NCBI RefSeq assembly: GCF_032854445.1
Contig: NC_088298.1
Coordinates: 4,520,160-4,584,159 of the forward strand
From: Liolophura sinensis
Lineage: Eukaryota; Mollusca; Polyplacophora; Chitonida; Chitonidae
Direction of reading: 5' to 3'
DNA length: 64,000 nucleotides
Shown here: positions 1 through 10,760 of the stretch, in pieces
Position numbering within the stretch: the first letter of the stretch is position 1
Layout of the letters: the number at the start of each line of letters is the position of its first letter
The notes under the pieces: generated by a model
The model's input: the letters and a program-made list of their open reading frames with translations, nothing else
What the model was told of the DNA's origin: nothing
Database searches by the model: none
Made by a program: the position numbers and the translations under genes

Positions 1-769
1 TTAGTCGATACTAATGTAATCTATATAGGCGTCGGTTTCCTAAGCTGTGTTCGAATAACCGAGCAGTCGATGACCCAAACAAGAGCTCAGTGAACAACAC
101 GTCGGTCGATATCTATATAAAAGAACGTGGCTATGTGACTAATCGGAAAGAAACGGGACAAAAATGGACTGATCGTATATTCTATAGCGCGCCGAAAATA
201 ACACCGGAAGTCTTAGGAATGATGGGTAATTTGACTCCTAAGTAATCCTTGAATTCTAAAAATACGCGCTGTATACTTTCTTAAGGCCTCTGTTTTTAAT
301 TTGAATTTAAAGAGAGATCTATAAAAAGATACTTGTGGCAATTATGGAAAAGTGACTGTATGTATAAGAAAAGGCTTGCGCTGTTATAGGTATTTTAGAA
401 ATGTCTCACGGCAAAAATAGCACGGAAGGTAAATGAAACGTCAGGTGATGTAAACTGGATAGATTACTGACTTGTTTACATCCTCGTAAATATGTAACTT
501 AGAAGCCAATCTCTAATCTATAAATATATTAAAGGGCAAGAAAAGATAAAAATGTCAAAATCAGGAAAAAGAGCGTCGAAACTTATTTGCAAATATGGTT
601 TTAATATGTTTTCGATTTTTTTTTTCAGGAGAAAACGGGTATTTAAAATTGTTTTGCATGGTGGGTCTTTGGGACCACCTTTTGGTATTTTTGATCGTTG
701 CTAGATTATGTTCTAAATAAGGTTGTGATGCATGTGTAATAAATTTATTTTGAACTTTAAATTTGTATT

Positions 770-771
<2 letters not shown>
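1..771. other. Unassigned low-copy DNA
   Basis: A+T-rich sequence with frequent stops on both strands. I see no recognisable gene, tRNA or repeat here. It ends at a TA microsatellite. Confidence 0.5.

Positions 772-833
<62 letters not shown>
772..833. repeat. (TA)n microsatellite
   Basis: About 31 uninterrupted TA dinucleotides. It sits directly at the left edge of the 106-bp array, so it may have grown at or helped fix that boundary. The open frame of alternating Tyr and Ile through it is an artefact of the repeat. Confidence 0.97.
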
Positions 834-836
<3 letters not shown>

Positions 837-2092
837 TGGACGCAAACCGATCTGTTCTTATTCTACTTATCATCATGAAGAGAACACCTGACATGACACT
901 CCACTCAGACACATTATACTGCTATCACACTGGACACCAGAACAAACCAACCTATCCTCAGTCTAATAATCATCATGAAGCAGACATCAGACATAACACT
1001 CCACTCAGCCACATTATACTGACATCCACATCACACTGGACACCAGAACAAACCAACCCGCCCTCAGTCTACTAATCATCATGAAGTAGACACCAGTCAT
1101 GACACGCCACTCAGCCACATTATACTGACATCCACATCACACTGGACACCAGAACAAACCAACCCGCCCTCAGTCTACTAATCATCATGAAGTAGACACC
1201 AGTCATGACACGCCACTCAAACACATTATATTGACATCCACATCACACTTGACACAAGGACAAACAGGCCTGCCTTCAGTTTACTTATCATCATGAAGCA
1301 GACACCAGTCATGACACGCCACTCATACACGTTATACTGACATCCACATCACACTGGACACCAGAACAGACCAACCCGCCCTCAGTCTACTAATCATCAT
1401 AAAGTAGACACCACACATGACACGCCACCCATACACATTATACTGACATATACATCACATTTGACACCAGAACAAACCAACCCGCCCTCAGTCCACTAAT
1501 CATCATAAAGTAAACCAGACATGACATGTAAAACCAGACATGACACGCCACTCATACACATTATACTGACATATACATCACATTTGACACCAGAGCAAAC
1601 CAACCCGCCCTTAGTCTTTTAATCATCATGAAGCAGACACCAGACATGGCACGCCATGCAGACATATTATACTGACATCCACATCACACTGGACACCAGA
1701 ACAAACCAACCTGCCCTCAGTGTACTAATCATCATAAAGTAGACACCAGACATGACACGCCACTCATACACATTATACAGACATATACATACACTTGACA
1801 CCAGAACAAACCAACCTGCTCTCAGTCTACTAATCATCATGAAGCAGACACCAGTCATGACACGCCACTCATTCACATTATACTGACATCCACATCACAC
1901 TGGACACTAGAACAAACCAACCCGCCCTCAGTCTGCTAATCATCATGAAGTAGACACAAGACATAACTCTCCACTCAGCCACATTATACTGACATCCACA
2001 TCACACTTGACACCAGAACAAACCAACCCGCCCTCAGTCTACTAATCATCATGAAGTAGACACTACACATGACACGCCACCCAGATATATCA
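834..2092. repeat. 106-bp satellite array, about 12 units
   Basis: The phrase ACATTATACTGACATCCACA recurs with a 106-bp spacing (for example 1011 and 1117). Other anchors in each unit are CACTGGACACCAGAACAAAC and AATCATCATGAAG. Units differ by point changes and small indels; the first, at 834-940, is the most diverged. Read on the minus strand, the part around TATAATGTGGCTGAGTGGCG resembles the middle of SINE B (compare 19275-19330 and minus strand 47265-47320). The array therefore looks like an amplified SINE B interior. Short open frames inside it are not genes. Confidence 0.9.
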
Positions 2093-2997
2093 TAGGCCTA
2101 CAGACACCCTCGCCACCCTTGAGACTTGCCCAAACCAAACCAAACCATTCCGTTATAGAATATTAACAACCAGCGACGTGGGCGTCATTAAAAATCGACT
2201 GTCAAAAGGCTGAGCATTTTTATGCCTTGTATATGTGTTACATATTGATATCTGTCAAAACAAAAAAGTAAAGTTTTGATTCAGAACGTAATATGCCAGC
2301 TCTAAATTGAAAATAAGGGCAATGTTATAATTCACAAGGTGACTCAGTCGAAGGCTTCCAATTTATAGTTGTGCGTGGGCTGATACAGATGTAGGTTTAC
2401 CGTCAGAGAGAGACAGTCTATGCTAACAGGGGTTTCTTACCTTCACCTTTAATCAAAACTCCTGCGTTTTATGTCGCTCTGATGGTGATTAAATCCCACA
2501 TAACGACCCTCACAACACCTGCTATCTGGATTAGTCAGGGTAGGGATGAAGCCAGTTTGAAGGTATGCTGTCTGGAAGGACGGCGTGGTCGATGGTTGGT
2601 TGCTAAGACCACTAGACATGCACAGGTCCTTTTACTAATGTGGCTGGCTGTTTGTATCAAGATGGAAAGTTTGTCAGTAGCTTCCCATAATCGATGGTTT
2701 ATCCCTGGGGTTACAGTTTTCTTCATCCATAAACTGAGCAAACCGTTATCGAATATAAATGAGAAATTTCAAATGAGAAAGGTTATGACGTTAATTCTCT
2801 GAAGTGATCAATCATTTGTATACGGTAAACGCTTATTCTGCCTCTGTCGAAAATGAACAAATCATCATGTGGATGAATTAATTTAAAAGAACTGTAATTT
2901 AAATTAAAATGAAATCAATCTATACGCAGTCAATATACACAGTCAACCAAAGAACTAGTACCTTTATTAAAGCACTGGGAGAATTACGAAAATTTGC
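2093..2997. other. Unassigned low-copy DNA
   Basis: No repeat or RNA gene seen. A 106-codon frame at 2482-2802 (+) overlaps a 68-codon frame on the other strand. It has no recognisable domain and is within the length expected by chance. Confidence 0.4.
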
Positions 2998-3030
2998 GGC
3001 TTAAACACCAATCAAATAAATAAATAAATA
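2998..3030 (+). mobile_element. SINE A 3' tail fragment
   Basis: Contains TTAAACACCAATCAAATAAA followed by AAAT repeats, the 3' end of SINE A. The remainder of the element is absent, so this is an extreme 5' truncation or an old remnant. Confidence 0.6.
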
Positions 3031-4358
3031 CAACGATGGCTTGAACTAATGATCTCATGTCTCAACTGTAAGCCAATCAGCATTGCCTCTAGGACAGCTT
3101 TGTCAGGGCATGGGATTCCGACGTCTTAAACTTATCTTGTAAACGCTGGCAACACCCTTGTGCACTAGAGGAGACCAAACCTGTACCGGATGCTGCCCTC
3201 TCCTCTCCCCAGCACAGCTGCTCCCAACTTGCCTACATTTTTGTAACTCATAAAAACCTATGGCTGCCGTTGTTGGTGTATGGTAATTTGGTATAAATGT
3301 CGAGGGAAGCCTTTGAATAAATGAATAAAGACCCTGTTAAGTCACTTGATACTTGAAGCGATTACGAGTTACATGTTTGTGATGCGCGCTCAAAAGCATA
3401 GCTTGGTCACATACATGTAGCTTTATAGTGTCGATATCAAAATGCGTACGATCAGATATAAACTTATATGTGCTCCAGGAAGCATGCAAAGCTAAATGAT
3501 GAAGTGACATTCGAATTGCCAATTATGACCAAGCGAAGAATTCGGAGAATATTTGGATTAAGGACTAAATCTCTAGAAGAGATAGAAGAGAGACTATAGA
3601 AGAGAGCTAGTGTGAATATTTGGTCATATATGTCTCGGTAACAGTTTCAACACGCAACAACTGGTATCTTGTCCTCAAATAATGGAAAAACTTATGACAA
3701 TGTGACCAATGGGCGGTCAGATGGGCACCCCACTCCCCTCCCCAACCCCACCCTATTAAAAAATTCGAAGAATATTCCGATTACACGTATTAAATCAGGT
3801 TCTATAACAGAAGAGCATTAGTCCCCGTTTTAACATCCCCAGATGCTTTATTACGAATTGTTCCGTGAAAAGGGCCATCAAGAAAACAGAAACCCTAGTT
3901 GGAAATGAAGCAATACTAAGTCTTCTCCAGGCTATTCCAGGCTCCCCCACCTCCCGTGGGTGTGTATGTTGTCAGCTCATTTAGCTGATCGTGAGTTGAC
4001 CACCTATGGGCTTATGCAGGCGTACCACGGTCTCAGTTATGGCGGGCCGATGGTGAAATAATGGAATCTCTACCAGGGATTGTTTTTCGAGAATAATTTA
4101 TGTGAATTTTAGAATAAAATATTTTCGTTTGTTATCAACAAGCCTTTCTTGGATACGATATGTACATGTAGTTGGCATCATATTGGTGTGAAAATTCTAT
4201 TAATTATTAAAGCATTATAAGGATATCTGGTTACGATATGTGTATGCTGAAGATTGTAACGAGAAGGTAATCCTAGGAACAGCATTATCATCGCTGATCT
4301 GGTTTATTCTCTATGCTGTAGTATTTTTCTATTTACTGTAGTGCAGAAGAGGCTCAAA
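3031..4358. other. Unassigned low-copy DNA
   Basis: No domain or interspersed repeat recognised. A short C-rich tract lies at 3725-3760. A frame at 3337-3522 (-) has no recognisable features. Confidence 0.4.
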
Positions 4359-4672
4359 ATGCCGCCCCTTCTCTTGTTTCTTTGTGTCACATTCAGTTAC
4401 GACTTACTGGTAAGTTCCGATTTTGGTAGTTAGAGTAAGTCTATTTTTGCCGGATGTTTCCTCAGGCTTTGGAAAACGTGTGTTCCATTGCTTCCTGGCC
4501 GTCGAGAGTTTGGAGACGAGTTATGCGACACAAAACGTTAACAATGGCGGCCAATTGTTTATCCCATTTGAAAGCGTGCACTAAACTGGGAAAGGTAGCA
4601 ATGCCATATGTACAGAACAAATACTTCTTATATGACGCATCGATCTTACCGACAAAAATCAATAAAAGGTGA
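4359..4672 (+). CDS. Candidate two-exon small secreted peptide (weak)
   Basis: Function unknown. Seen: an ATG at 4359 opens 17 codons reading MPPLLLFLCVTFSYDLL, a hydrophobic run like a signal-peptide core. These end exactly at a consensus splice donor, GTAAGT, at 4410. A pyrimidine-containing stretch and CAG at 4463-4465 could be the acceptor. Phase-0 splicing would continue into an open frame at 4466-4672 with Cys, Trp and many basic residues, giving about 85 codons. AATAAA lies at 4661-4666, just before the stop. Against it: the implied intron is only 56 bp, there is no homology I can name, and such coincidences occur by chance in 64 kb. The frame could instead start at the ATG at 4454. 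Transcript data would decide. Confidence 0.18.
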
Positions 4673-5209
4673 TTAAGATAAATTTGACATCATTTTGCAC
4701 AAGTGTACTTCCTCCTATAGGGTAGGTCTCAAAGCATTCTTCGTTATAAACCCTCTTACAATCTATGGCTCTTCCTGCATCTTAATAGTTTTCTTTTGGC
4801 GAGTGCTTATTTAGGGCCCAGTTCCAATTATATATTTTGTTTTAGTTTTAGCATGTAAAACTGTCTAAAATTCCATAGTTTTCATGATATAAATTAGTTT
4901 TCTTCAGAATGTTTCGTAAGTATACTGTACAGAACAAAGTTCAAGTTGTGTTGATAACGAATGACCATCTTCAAAACAAACCTATTTGAAGTATAGTGGC
5001 TTCCAAAATCGATAAATCGATAATCGATAAACCTTTCTTGTTTCGATGCATTTGGTTGTCAGGCTGTCTTATAATTTTTGTAATGAGAAATAATTTGGAG
5101 ATATTTAGAAATGTTTTTCTCATAATGTTTATTTCTTCTCACTGTCAACTTGATGCCCTATTAAACTTCTGATGTCAGAAGTCCTCAGAGCAGACAAAAC
5201 TGCTGGTTT
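4673..5209. other. Unassigned low-copy DNA
   Basis: A+T-rich with no supported gene. The start of a phrase at 4815 (GGGCCCAGTTCCAATTATAT) resembles the GGGCCC ends seen in the MITE-like family P, but no second end was found. Confidence 0.35.
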
Positions 5210-5427
5210 TATTTATCTATTTGTATGGAGTTTTACACCGTACTTAAGAATTTTTCACTCATACGACGACGGCCAACATTATGGTGGGAGGAAACCAGTT
5301 AGAGCTCGGGGTTGCTGACAGGTCTTCCCACGTGCAACCGGATATAAATCCAGCAGGGGCATTGGTCTTGAGACTCCATGGTCATTGTGCTGCACTAACA
5401 CGCTAACCACTAGGTCACGGGGGCTCC
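5210..5427 (-). mobile_element. SINE A, near full length
   Basis: A tRNA-derived SINE read on the minus strand. The tRNA-like head lies at the right, with GGCCTAG-type box A remnants near 5405-5427. The core around 5285 reads ATTATGGTGGGAGGAAACC on the plus strand, and the AAAT-type tail is at the left. It is diverged, with an internal deletion in the GC-rich core, so it is an old copy. Confidence 0.8.
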
Positions 5428-5759
5428 AAAAACTATCGGTATTCTCTAATGATGTAGACGGCAACTTAATCGTGAGGAGTTTGGAGGTATGTCTAAAAAC
5501 CTGTCTGAAAATGTTGCCTATACATTTTCGCACGTAGTTTTATTCCGATATCGCCATTGAAATATAGCAGACACTAAGTTAAAGTTTTGGGTTGGCGAAG
5601 ATCTGCTCCCTGTGGATTCAGAAAATGTGTATCAAATATTTCTGTCTCTCGGTTCGATAATAAGTATTGGGAGACTTGTACTAGTCAGATCTGTACCGGA
5701 TCTTTCAGTTCATTATTTTATTTCTACTTTATTTTAGGAAGGTATGTCATTGGTCAAAT
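5428..5759. other. Unassigned low-copy DNA
   Basis: No gene, RNA gene or repeat recognised between two SINE A pieces. Confidence 0.35.
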
Positions 5760-5808
5760 CTCATTTTTAGTCGTACGGCGTAAAACACCAATCACATTAA
5801 CAAATTAA
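5760..5808 (+). mobile_element. SINE A 3' tail fragment
   Basis: TACGGCGTAAAACACCAATC at 5774-5793, followed by an A-rich degraded tail, is the shared 3' block of SINE A. The head and core are missing. Confidence 0.65.
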
Positions 5809-6400
5809 TCAAAAACCGGATCACGTGAGTACCACTACCTGGTAGTAATTTATTCTTGGTTTCAAAGATAAGCAGCAAATAAAGTTTTGGTACTGCACGT
5901 TATTGTTGAGTTCCGCTTCCGGTGCAGTCTAGATGCGGAAGATGGCTGTGCTCTCAAAAGTCATCTTCATTAAATCAAGCCAGACCTTACGTGTTTCGCT
6001 AATCCCTTCATACCACTCCGTTTACTGGCCTGATCCTATGGCTATAACCGAAAGTTTTTTTACTGGAAGTTAACACACCGTTATCGTTATCCAATCACAG
6101 AATTCCCTGTTCAAGCTTGCAAGAATATTTTGGAAAAAGGAAATTTTGGACGCTCCAATGAAATGGCCTGTTTTGTGAAAGCACTATCTTGAAGAGGAGA
6201 TGAAAAGCATCAATAGGGGAATTTCAAGCTGGAACTCTTTTATTGTTTAAGGTTAATAAAGCCCTACTGTCACGCGACCTGTCAGAAATGTTAGACAACT
6301 ATTTTGATTACACCTACTCTAAGATGAGCATCTAAAAATAAATTTCACAAAAGGTTATTTGAGTAAACGAACGATGAAGAAAATGGAGGAATTGAACTTA
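5809..6400. other. Unassigned low-copy DNA
   Basis: Nothing recognisable on either strand. Confidence 0.35.
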
Positions 6401-6722
6401 AAATGGTTCTGAAGGAGAGATGTGTCTTTTGTACCTCCAGAACACGGTGAGACAGGCTAAATTAATATCAACAAAAGTTGCATGACATTTTTGACAAGTC
6501 ACCTGATACAGCAGAAATTTTTTAACCTTCACCTACAAAAAGAGTTTGAAGGTACTTCCTTAAAAAGGTTCTGAAGGAGAGATGTGTCTTTTGTACCTCC
6601 GGAACAGGGCGAGACAGGTGGTCGCTAAATTAATATCAACCAGAGTTGCATGACATATTTGACAAGTCACATGATACAGTACAAATTTTTTACCCTTCAT
6701 CTGCGAAAAGAGTTCGTAGATG
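6401..6722. repeat. Tandem duplication, two copies of about 162 bp
   Basis: GGTTCTGAAGGAGAGATGTG starts at 6405 and again at 6567. The phrases AAATTAATATCAAC, GTTGCATGACAT and GACAAGTCAC follow in the same order in each copy. The second copy carries a small insertion (GGTGGTCGC). Divergence of roughly 10 percent suggests an old local duplication. Confidence 0.9.
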
Positions 6723-7270
6723 AACTCTATGTCTTAGCCCCCCTATTGAGTATTTTAACATCACAGCCAGCTGTTTCTGCCGTTTTTGTCCCCATTCGTT
6801 GAAGGAAAGGAAAGTGCGTGTGTTATCAAATTTTGAAATTCGGGTCACATACGCATTTTGTTGTTGTTTTACCTTTGTTGTCCATTATTATATATAACTA
6901 CAATTTGACTGGATGCTGTGCAGATATCGAGTCGTATGGATCGGTTATTCTGCCTGTTGGATCAAGTCAGTAAATCTAGCTCTGTGCAAACTGCCTGACT
7001 TTATATAATGGAAATGGTTCGAGTACAGATAGTCCACTTTTAACACTATATTTATGTATGTGTATGATTAATACTTTGCGTCGTTGCTCGAGGGTGTTCC
7101 CCTCATGCGATGTCAAGAAGGTATACAGTAGGCCTGTGAGCGGACGGAATTTGTAGATTCATTTCGTTATCGTACACTGCTCTTTTTTTATGTGCTTAAC
7201 ACGCCTTCAGACAGGATCCGAATGAAGCACTGATAACAGGATTCAATAAGGCCACTGAGTGTTCGCTTTG
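6723..7270. other. Unassigned low-copy DNA
   Basis: No supported feature. Short frames only. Confidence 0.35.
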
Positions 7271-7552
7271 ATTAGTTTGTTTGTTTGATTGTTACTGACC
7301 GCAATTTTTTTTTCACTTGCTGTTAAGTTTATGGTTTGTGGAAACCGTTATGCCCGGTTACTGTCGAAATTTCCCACAGTTGATGTGACCTACAGACGGG
7401 CACATTATTTCCCTGCTTCAGCGAAGGTTAGGTTGCACAAACAGCCACGCGAGCGTCTGTCCAAGTCTGGATTTGAACCCTTGCCTTGTGCGGTGTCCTG
7501 GTGATTGAAAGGCACGCACCTCTAACCATTACAGTCCACGATCCTCTCCCGG
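7271..7552 (-). mobile_element. SINE D (distinct tRNA-derived SINE)
   Basis: On the minus strand the element begins with a tRNA-like head (plus-strand 7470-7552). Box A-like TGGACTGTAATGGTTAGAGG is followed by a perfect box B, GGTTCAAATCC. A body of about 170 bp and an A-rich tail ending in AAAC repeats at 7271-7320 follow. Head, body and tail all differ from SINEs A, B and C, so it is treated as a separate family. It is the only copy I recognise in the window. Confidence 0.65.
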
Positions 7553-7604
7553 TCTTCTTTAGCACACATTGCAGGCCCACTTTATACATGACAGAAGGAA
7601 ATGT

Positions 7605-7745
7605 GCTAAAATAATTATAATTGAAGACATACAGCATGAAGAATAAAACCAACAGAGAAGCGACGACAGCTTGATAACTGGCAAATGGCCACACGTAATT
7701 GGTGAAACAGGGTCTCTTGTCAGTTTTATTCTAAGACACATCATG
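7605..7745 (+). mobile_element. Family M copy with one 48-bp unit
   Basis: The left flank (ATAATTATAATTGAAGACAT) leads into one 48-bp motif (ACAGCATGAAGAATAAAACC...GCGACGACAGCTTGATA). The right flank (CTGGCAAATGGCCACACGTA...CTCTTGTCAG) follows. The same order recurs at 18.5, 31.6, 41.9, 54.6 and 63.3 kb. Confidence 0.75.
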
Positions 7746-7973
7746 ACCGCCAGGTAACCTTAGTTCCGTCACCCCCAAACCAGTGTGTTAACCGCTCAAC
7801 ATTAACAGTTTTACCGAGTCAAGAGCAAACGCAATTTACCAAACGCGCCTGAGACCATGTCCGTGGAAGTGATGAGCAAACTGAGGTGGACAGGCTGAGA
7901 GGTCAGCCCGCCCCTGGCTTTTGTCTTGCATGGGAGGTTTAGTCTGTTGATCATCAATCAATTAAACGAGTAT

Positions 7974-8232
7974 TTCATTTATTTATTTAATTGGTGTTCT
8001 ACGCTGTAATCAAGAAAATTTCACTTATACGACGGCTGCCAGCATTATGGTGGGAGGAAACCGGGCAGAGCTTGGGGGAAACTCACGACCATCCGCAGGT
8101 TGCTGACCGACCTTCCCACGTACGGCCGGAGAGGAAGCCAGCATGAGCTGGGCTTGAACTCACAGCGGCCGCATTGGTGAGAAGCTCCTGGGTCATTGGG
8201 CGGCGCTGGCGTGCTAGCCCCTCCACCAGGTT
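7974..8232 (-). mobile_element. SINE A, full length
   Basis: One of the best full-length copies. On the minus strand it has a tRNA-like head (plus 8155-8232), an internal box B (plus strand shows CTTGAACTCACAG), a GC-rich core with GGTGGGAGGAAACCGGGCAG, the shared 3' block (plus TTGGTGTTCTACGCTGTAAT) and an AAAT-type tail at 7974-7992. Confidence 0.9.
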
Positions 8233-8277
8233 AAGCAAGTAATGTATCAATATTAATGAGCCAACCAGTTAACCATA

Positions 8278-8347
8278 TTTTCTGTCTGCCTGCCTGCCTG
8301 CCTGCCTGCCTGTCTGTCTGTCTGACTGTCTGCCTGTCTGTCTGTCT
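8278..8347. repeat. (CTGC/CTGT)n tetranucleotide repeat
   Basis: CTGC units grade into CTGT units and then into the CAGT-based array that follows. This suggests a continuous history of slippage through one simple-sequence region. Confidence 0.95.
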
Positions 8348-9745
8348 CGGTCAGTCATGCAATTAGTCAGTTATCAAGTTCGCCAGACAGTCAGTCAATG
8401 ATCCAGTCAGTCAATGTGTCGTCCAGTCAGCCAGTCATCCAGTCGGTCATCCAGTGAGTCACCCAGTCAGTCAATCAATCAGTCAGTCAATCTGTCAGTC
8501 AATCTGTAAGATACTCAGTCAGCCAATGCTTCAGCCAGCCAGTCAGTCAGTCAATGTGTCAGTCAATATATCAGTCAATGTGTCAGTCAGTCAGTCAATG
8601 TGTAATTCAGTCAGCCAATGCGTTAGTCTGCCAGCCAATGCGTCAGTCAGCCAGCCAGTTAGTCAGTCCGTCAGCCATTGTGTCAGTCAGTCAGCCAATG
8701 TGTCAGTCAGTCACCCAATGTGTCAGTCAGTCGGTCAATGTGTCAGTCAGCCAGCCAGTTAGTCAGTCCGCCAGCCAATGTGTCAGTCAGTCAGCCAATG
8801 TGCCAGTCAGTCAGCCAATGTGTCAGTCAGTCAGTCAGTCAATGCGTCAGTCAGTCAGCCAATGTGTCAGTCAGTCACCCAATGTGTCAGTCAGTCACCC
8901 AATGTGTCAGTCAGTCAGTCAATGTGTCATGCAGTCAGCCAGTCAGCCAATGTGTCATTCAGTCAGCCGATGCGTCAGTCAGTCAGCCAATGTGTCAGTC
9001 AGCCAATGTGTCAGTCAGCCAATGTGTCAGTCAGTCAGCCAATGTGTCAGTAAGTCACCCAATGTGTCAGTCAGTCAGCCAATGTGTCAGTAAGTCACCC
9101 AATGTGTCAGTCAGTCACCCAATGTGTCAGTCAGTCAGCCAAAGTGTCAGTCAGTCAGCCAATGTGTCATTCAGTCAGCCGATGCGTCAGTCAGTCAGCC
9201 AAAGTGTCAGTCAGTCAGCCAATGTGTCAGTCAGTCAGCCAATGTGTGAGTCAGTCAGTCAGTGTGTCAGTCAGTCACCCAATGTGTCAGTCAGTCAGCC
9301 AAAGTGTCAGTCAACCAATGTGTCAGTCATTCAGCCAATGTGTCAGTCAGCCAATGTGTCAGTCTGTCAACCGATGCGTCAGTCAGTCAGCCAATGTGTC
9401 AGTCAGTCAGCCAAAGTGTCAGTCAGTCAGCCAATGTGTCATTCAGTCAGCCGATGCGTCAGTCAGTCAGCCAAAGTGTCAGTCAGTCAGCCAATGTGTC
9501 AGTCAGTCAGCCAATGTGTGAGTCAGTCAGTCAGTGTGTCAGTCAGTCACCCAATGTGTCAGTCAGTCAGCCAAAGTGTCAGTCAACCAATGTGTCAGTC
9601 ATTCAGCCAATGTGTCAGTCAGCCAATGTGTCAGTCTGTCAACCGATGCGTCAGTCAGTCAGCCAATGTGTCAGTCAGTAAGTCAATGTGTCAGTCAGAC
9701 GTGAGGTCACCTGGTTGGCAAGTATGTCAGATACCCAATCAGTGA
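8348..9745. repeat. 20-bp CAGT-rich minisatellite array
   Basis: The main unit is CAGTCAGTCAGCCAATGTGT (20 bp) with variants CCAAAGTGT, CCGATGCGT and CACCCAATGTGT. Units are irregular at the left (8350-8650) and more regular after 8650. Several larger blocks repeat, for example 9120-9380 and 9400-9660. Because 20 is not a multiple of 3, and no unit contains a stop in most frames, several long Ser/Gln/Val/Cys-rich frames overlap here. The longest is 355 codons at 8678-9745. They are artefacts of the repeat. Confidence 0.95.
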
Positions 9746-10239
9746 ATCGATCAGTTAGTGATTTCTGTCGAACATCAAACATCAAAAAAGAACATCAAAC
9801 TGAAAGAACATACCATCAAAGCAATAAACCGATCGATGAATCTCATATTAATCTTTATTGGGTAACTTCAGCATGACGTGGTAAACAAATCTGTAATGAA
9901 TGAACTTTTAAAACTGAATATTTAAAACGTCTTAAATTAAATAACCATTTAATCAAGTCATAAATGAAACAATTATTAATTAAATAATTAACTCGATCTA
10001 AACCTGTAAATGATCTGATGAACTATAAATCAATAGATGAATCAGCATACAAATAATCAGTTGAAGCATTTCTAGTTCAAATTCACTCGGTTTCTTACTG
10101 ACCTCGTTTTGGTGCTACTTAATAGGGGAAACCTTGTTTTCTAACTTTTCACGATAAAAACGACAAAATAAAAAGGAATCAATTTCAATAAACTCATGTG
10201 GTATTAAAGCTTGCCACGTTCGTATTAAGACCGGATCTC
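9746..10239. other. Unassigned A+T-rich DNA
   Basis: A+T-rich, with AATTAATTAAAT-type low complexity at 9920-9990. No gene recognised. Confidence 0.4.
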
Positions 10240-10760
10240 AGATCGCAATTCCGCCTTAGGTATACGCTGGCGGAAAATTGAAATTCCGCCACGTGCTTTA
10301 CGACTTTTTCGACGGTGCTAATAAAAGATAATGACAACGGAGAAGAAAGAACAAAAGCCAATCTCGGTCGTATTATCCAACTGAGGAAGCTCATGTTGCG
10401 TTATGAAGGCGGCCCACTGAGCGCAACCGGGGATTATACGGAAATGCGGCTGGGAATAAATCACTCTGACCGCTTCGCCAACCACTCCACTTCGGCGCCT
10501 GACTCGGGAGTTGTGGCTCAGACGCGAAAATAGCGCGAACCTGAGAGCAGACTGCTGCCTGGGCCGGGTCTGTCCACATCGATTCCCCAGCACACAGCGC
10601 AGTTGTAGTTACCATCGAGTCGTCCAAAGGTTTTGTGTATCAGCTACGGTTAGTGTTCCAAGGTTGTATGGCAGAGATTGGAGCGTTCTGGTGGGACAAA
10701 GCGGGCTGTTTGCTGGACACTGACTCACATCGCGCTATTCCAAGCAATGTTAATAAGCTG
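10240..10760. other. G+C- and CpG-richer low-copy island
   Basis: By eye this stretch holds far more CG dinucleotides and fewer stop codons than its surroundings, with overlapping open frames on both strands (10315-10723). No domain is recognisable. It could mark a promoter or first exon of an unseen gene or a selected low-copy segment, or it could be chance. I do not call a CDS. Confidence 0.3.

Noticed and set aside
8678-9745. 355-codon Ser/Val/Gln/Cys-rich open frame
   Set aside because: It lies wholly in a 20-bp array, and several overlapping frames are equally open. The composition follows from the CAGT repeat.
8348-9745. CRISPR array
   Set aside because: Units are directly adjacent with no unique spacers, and the genome is eukaryotic in character.
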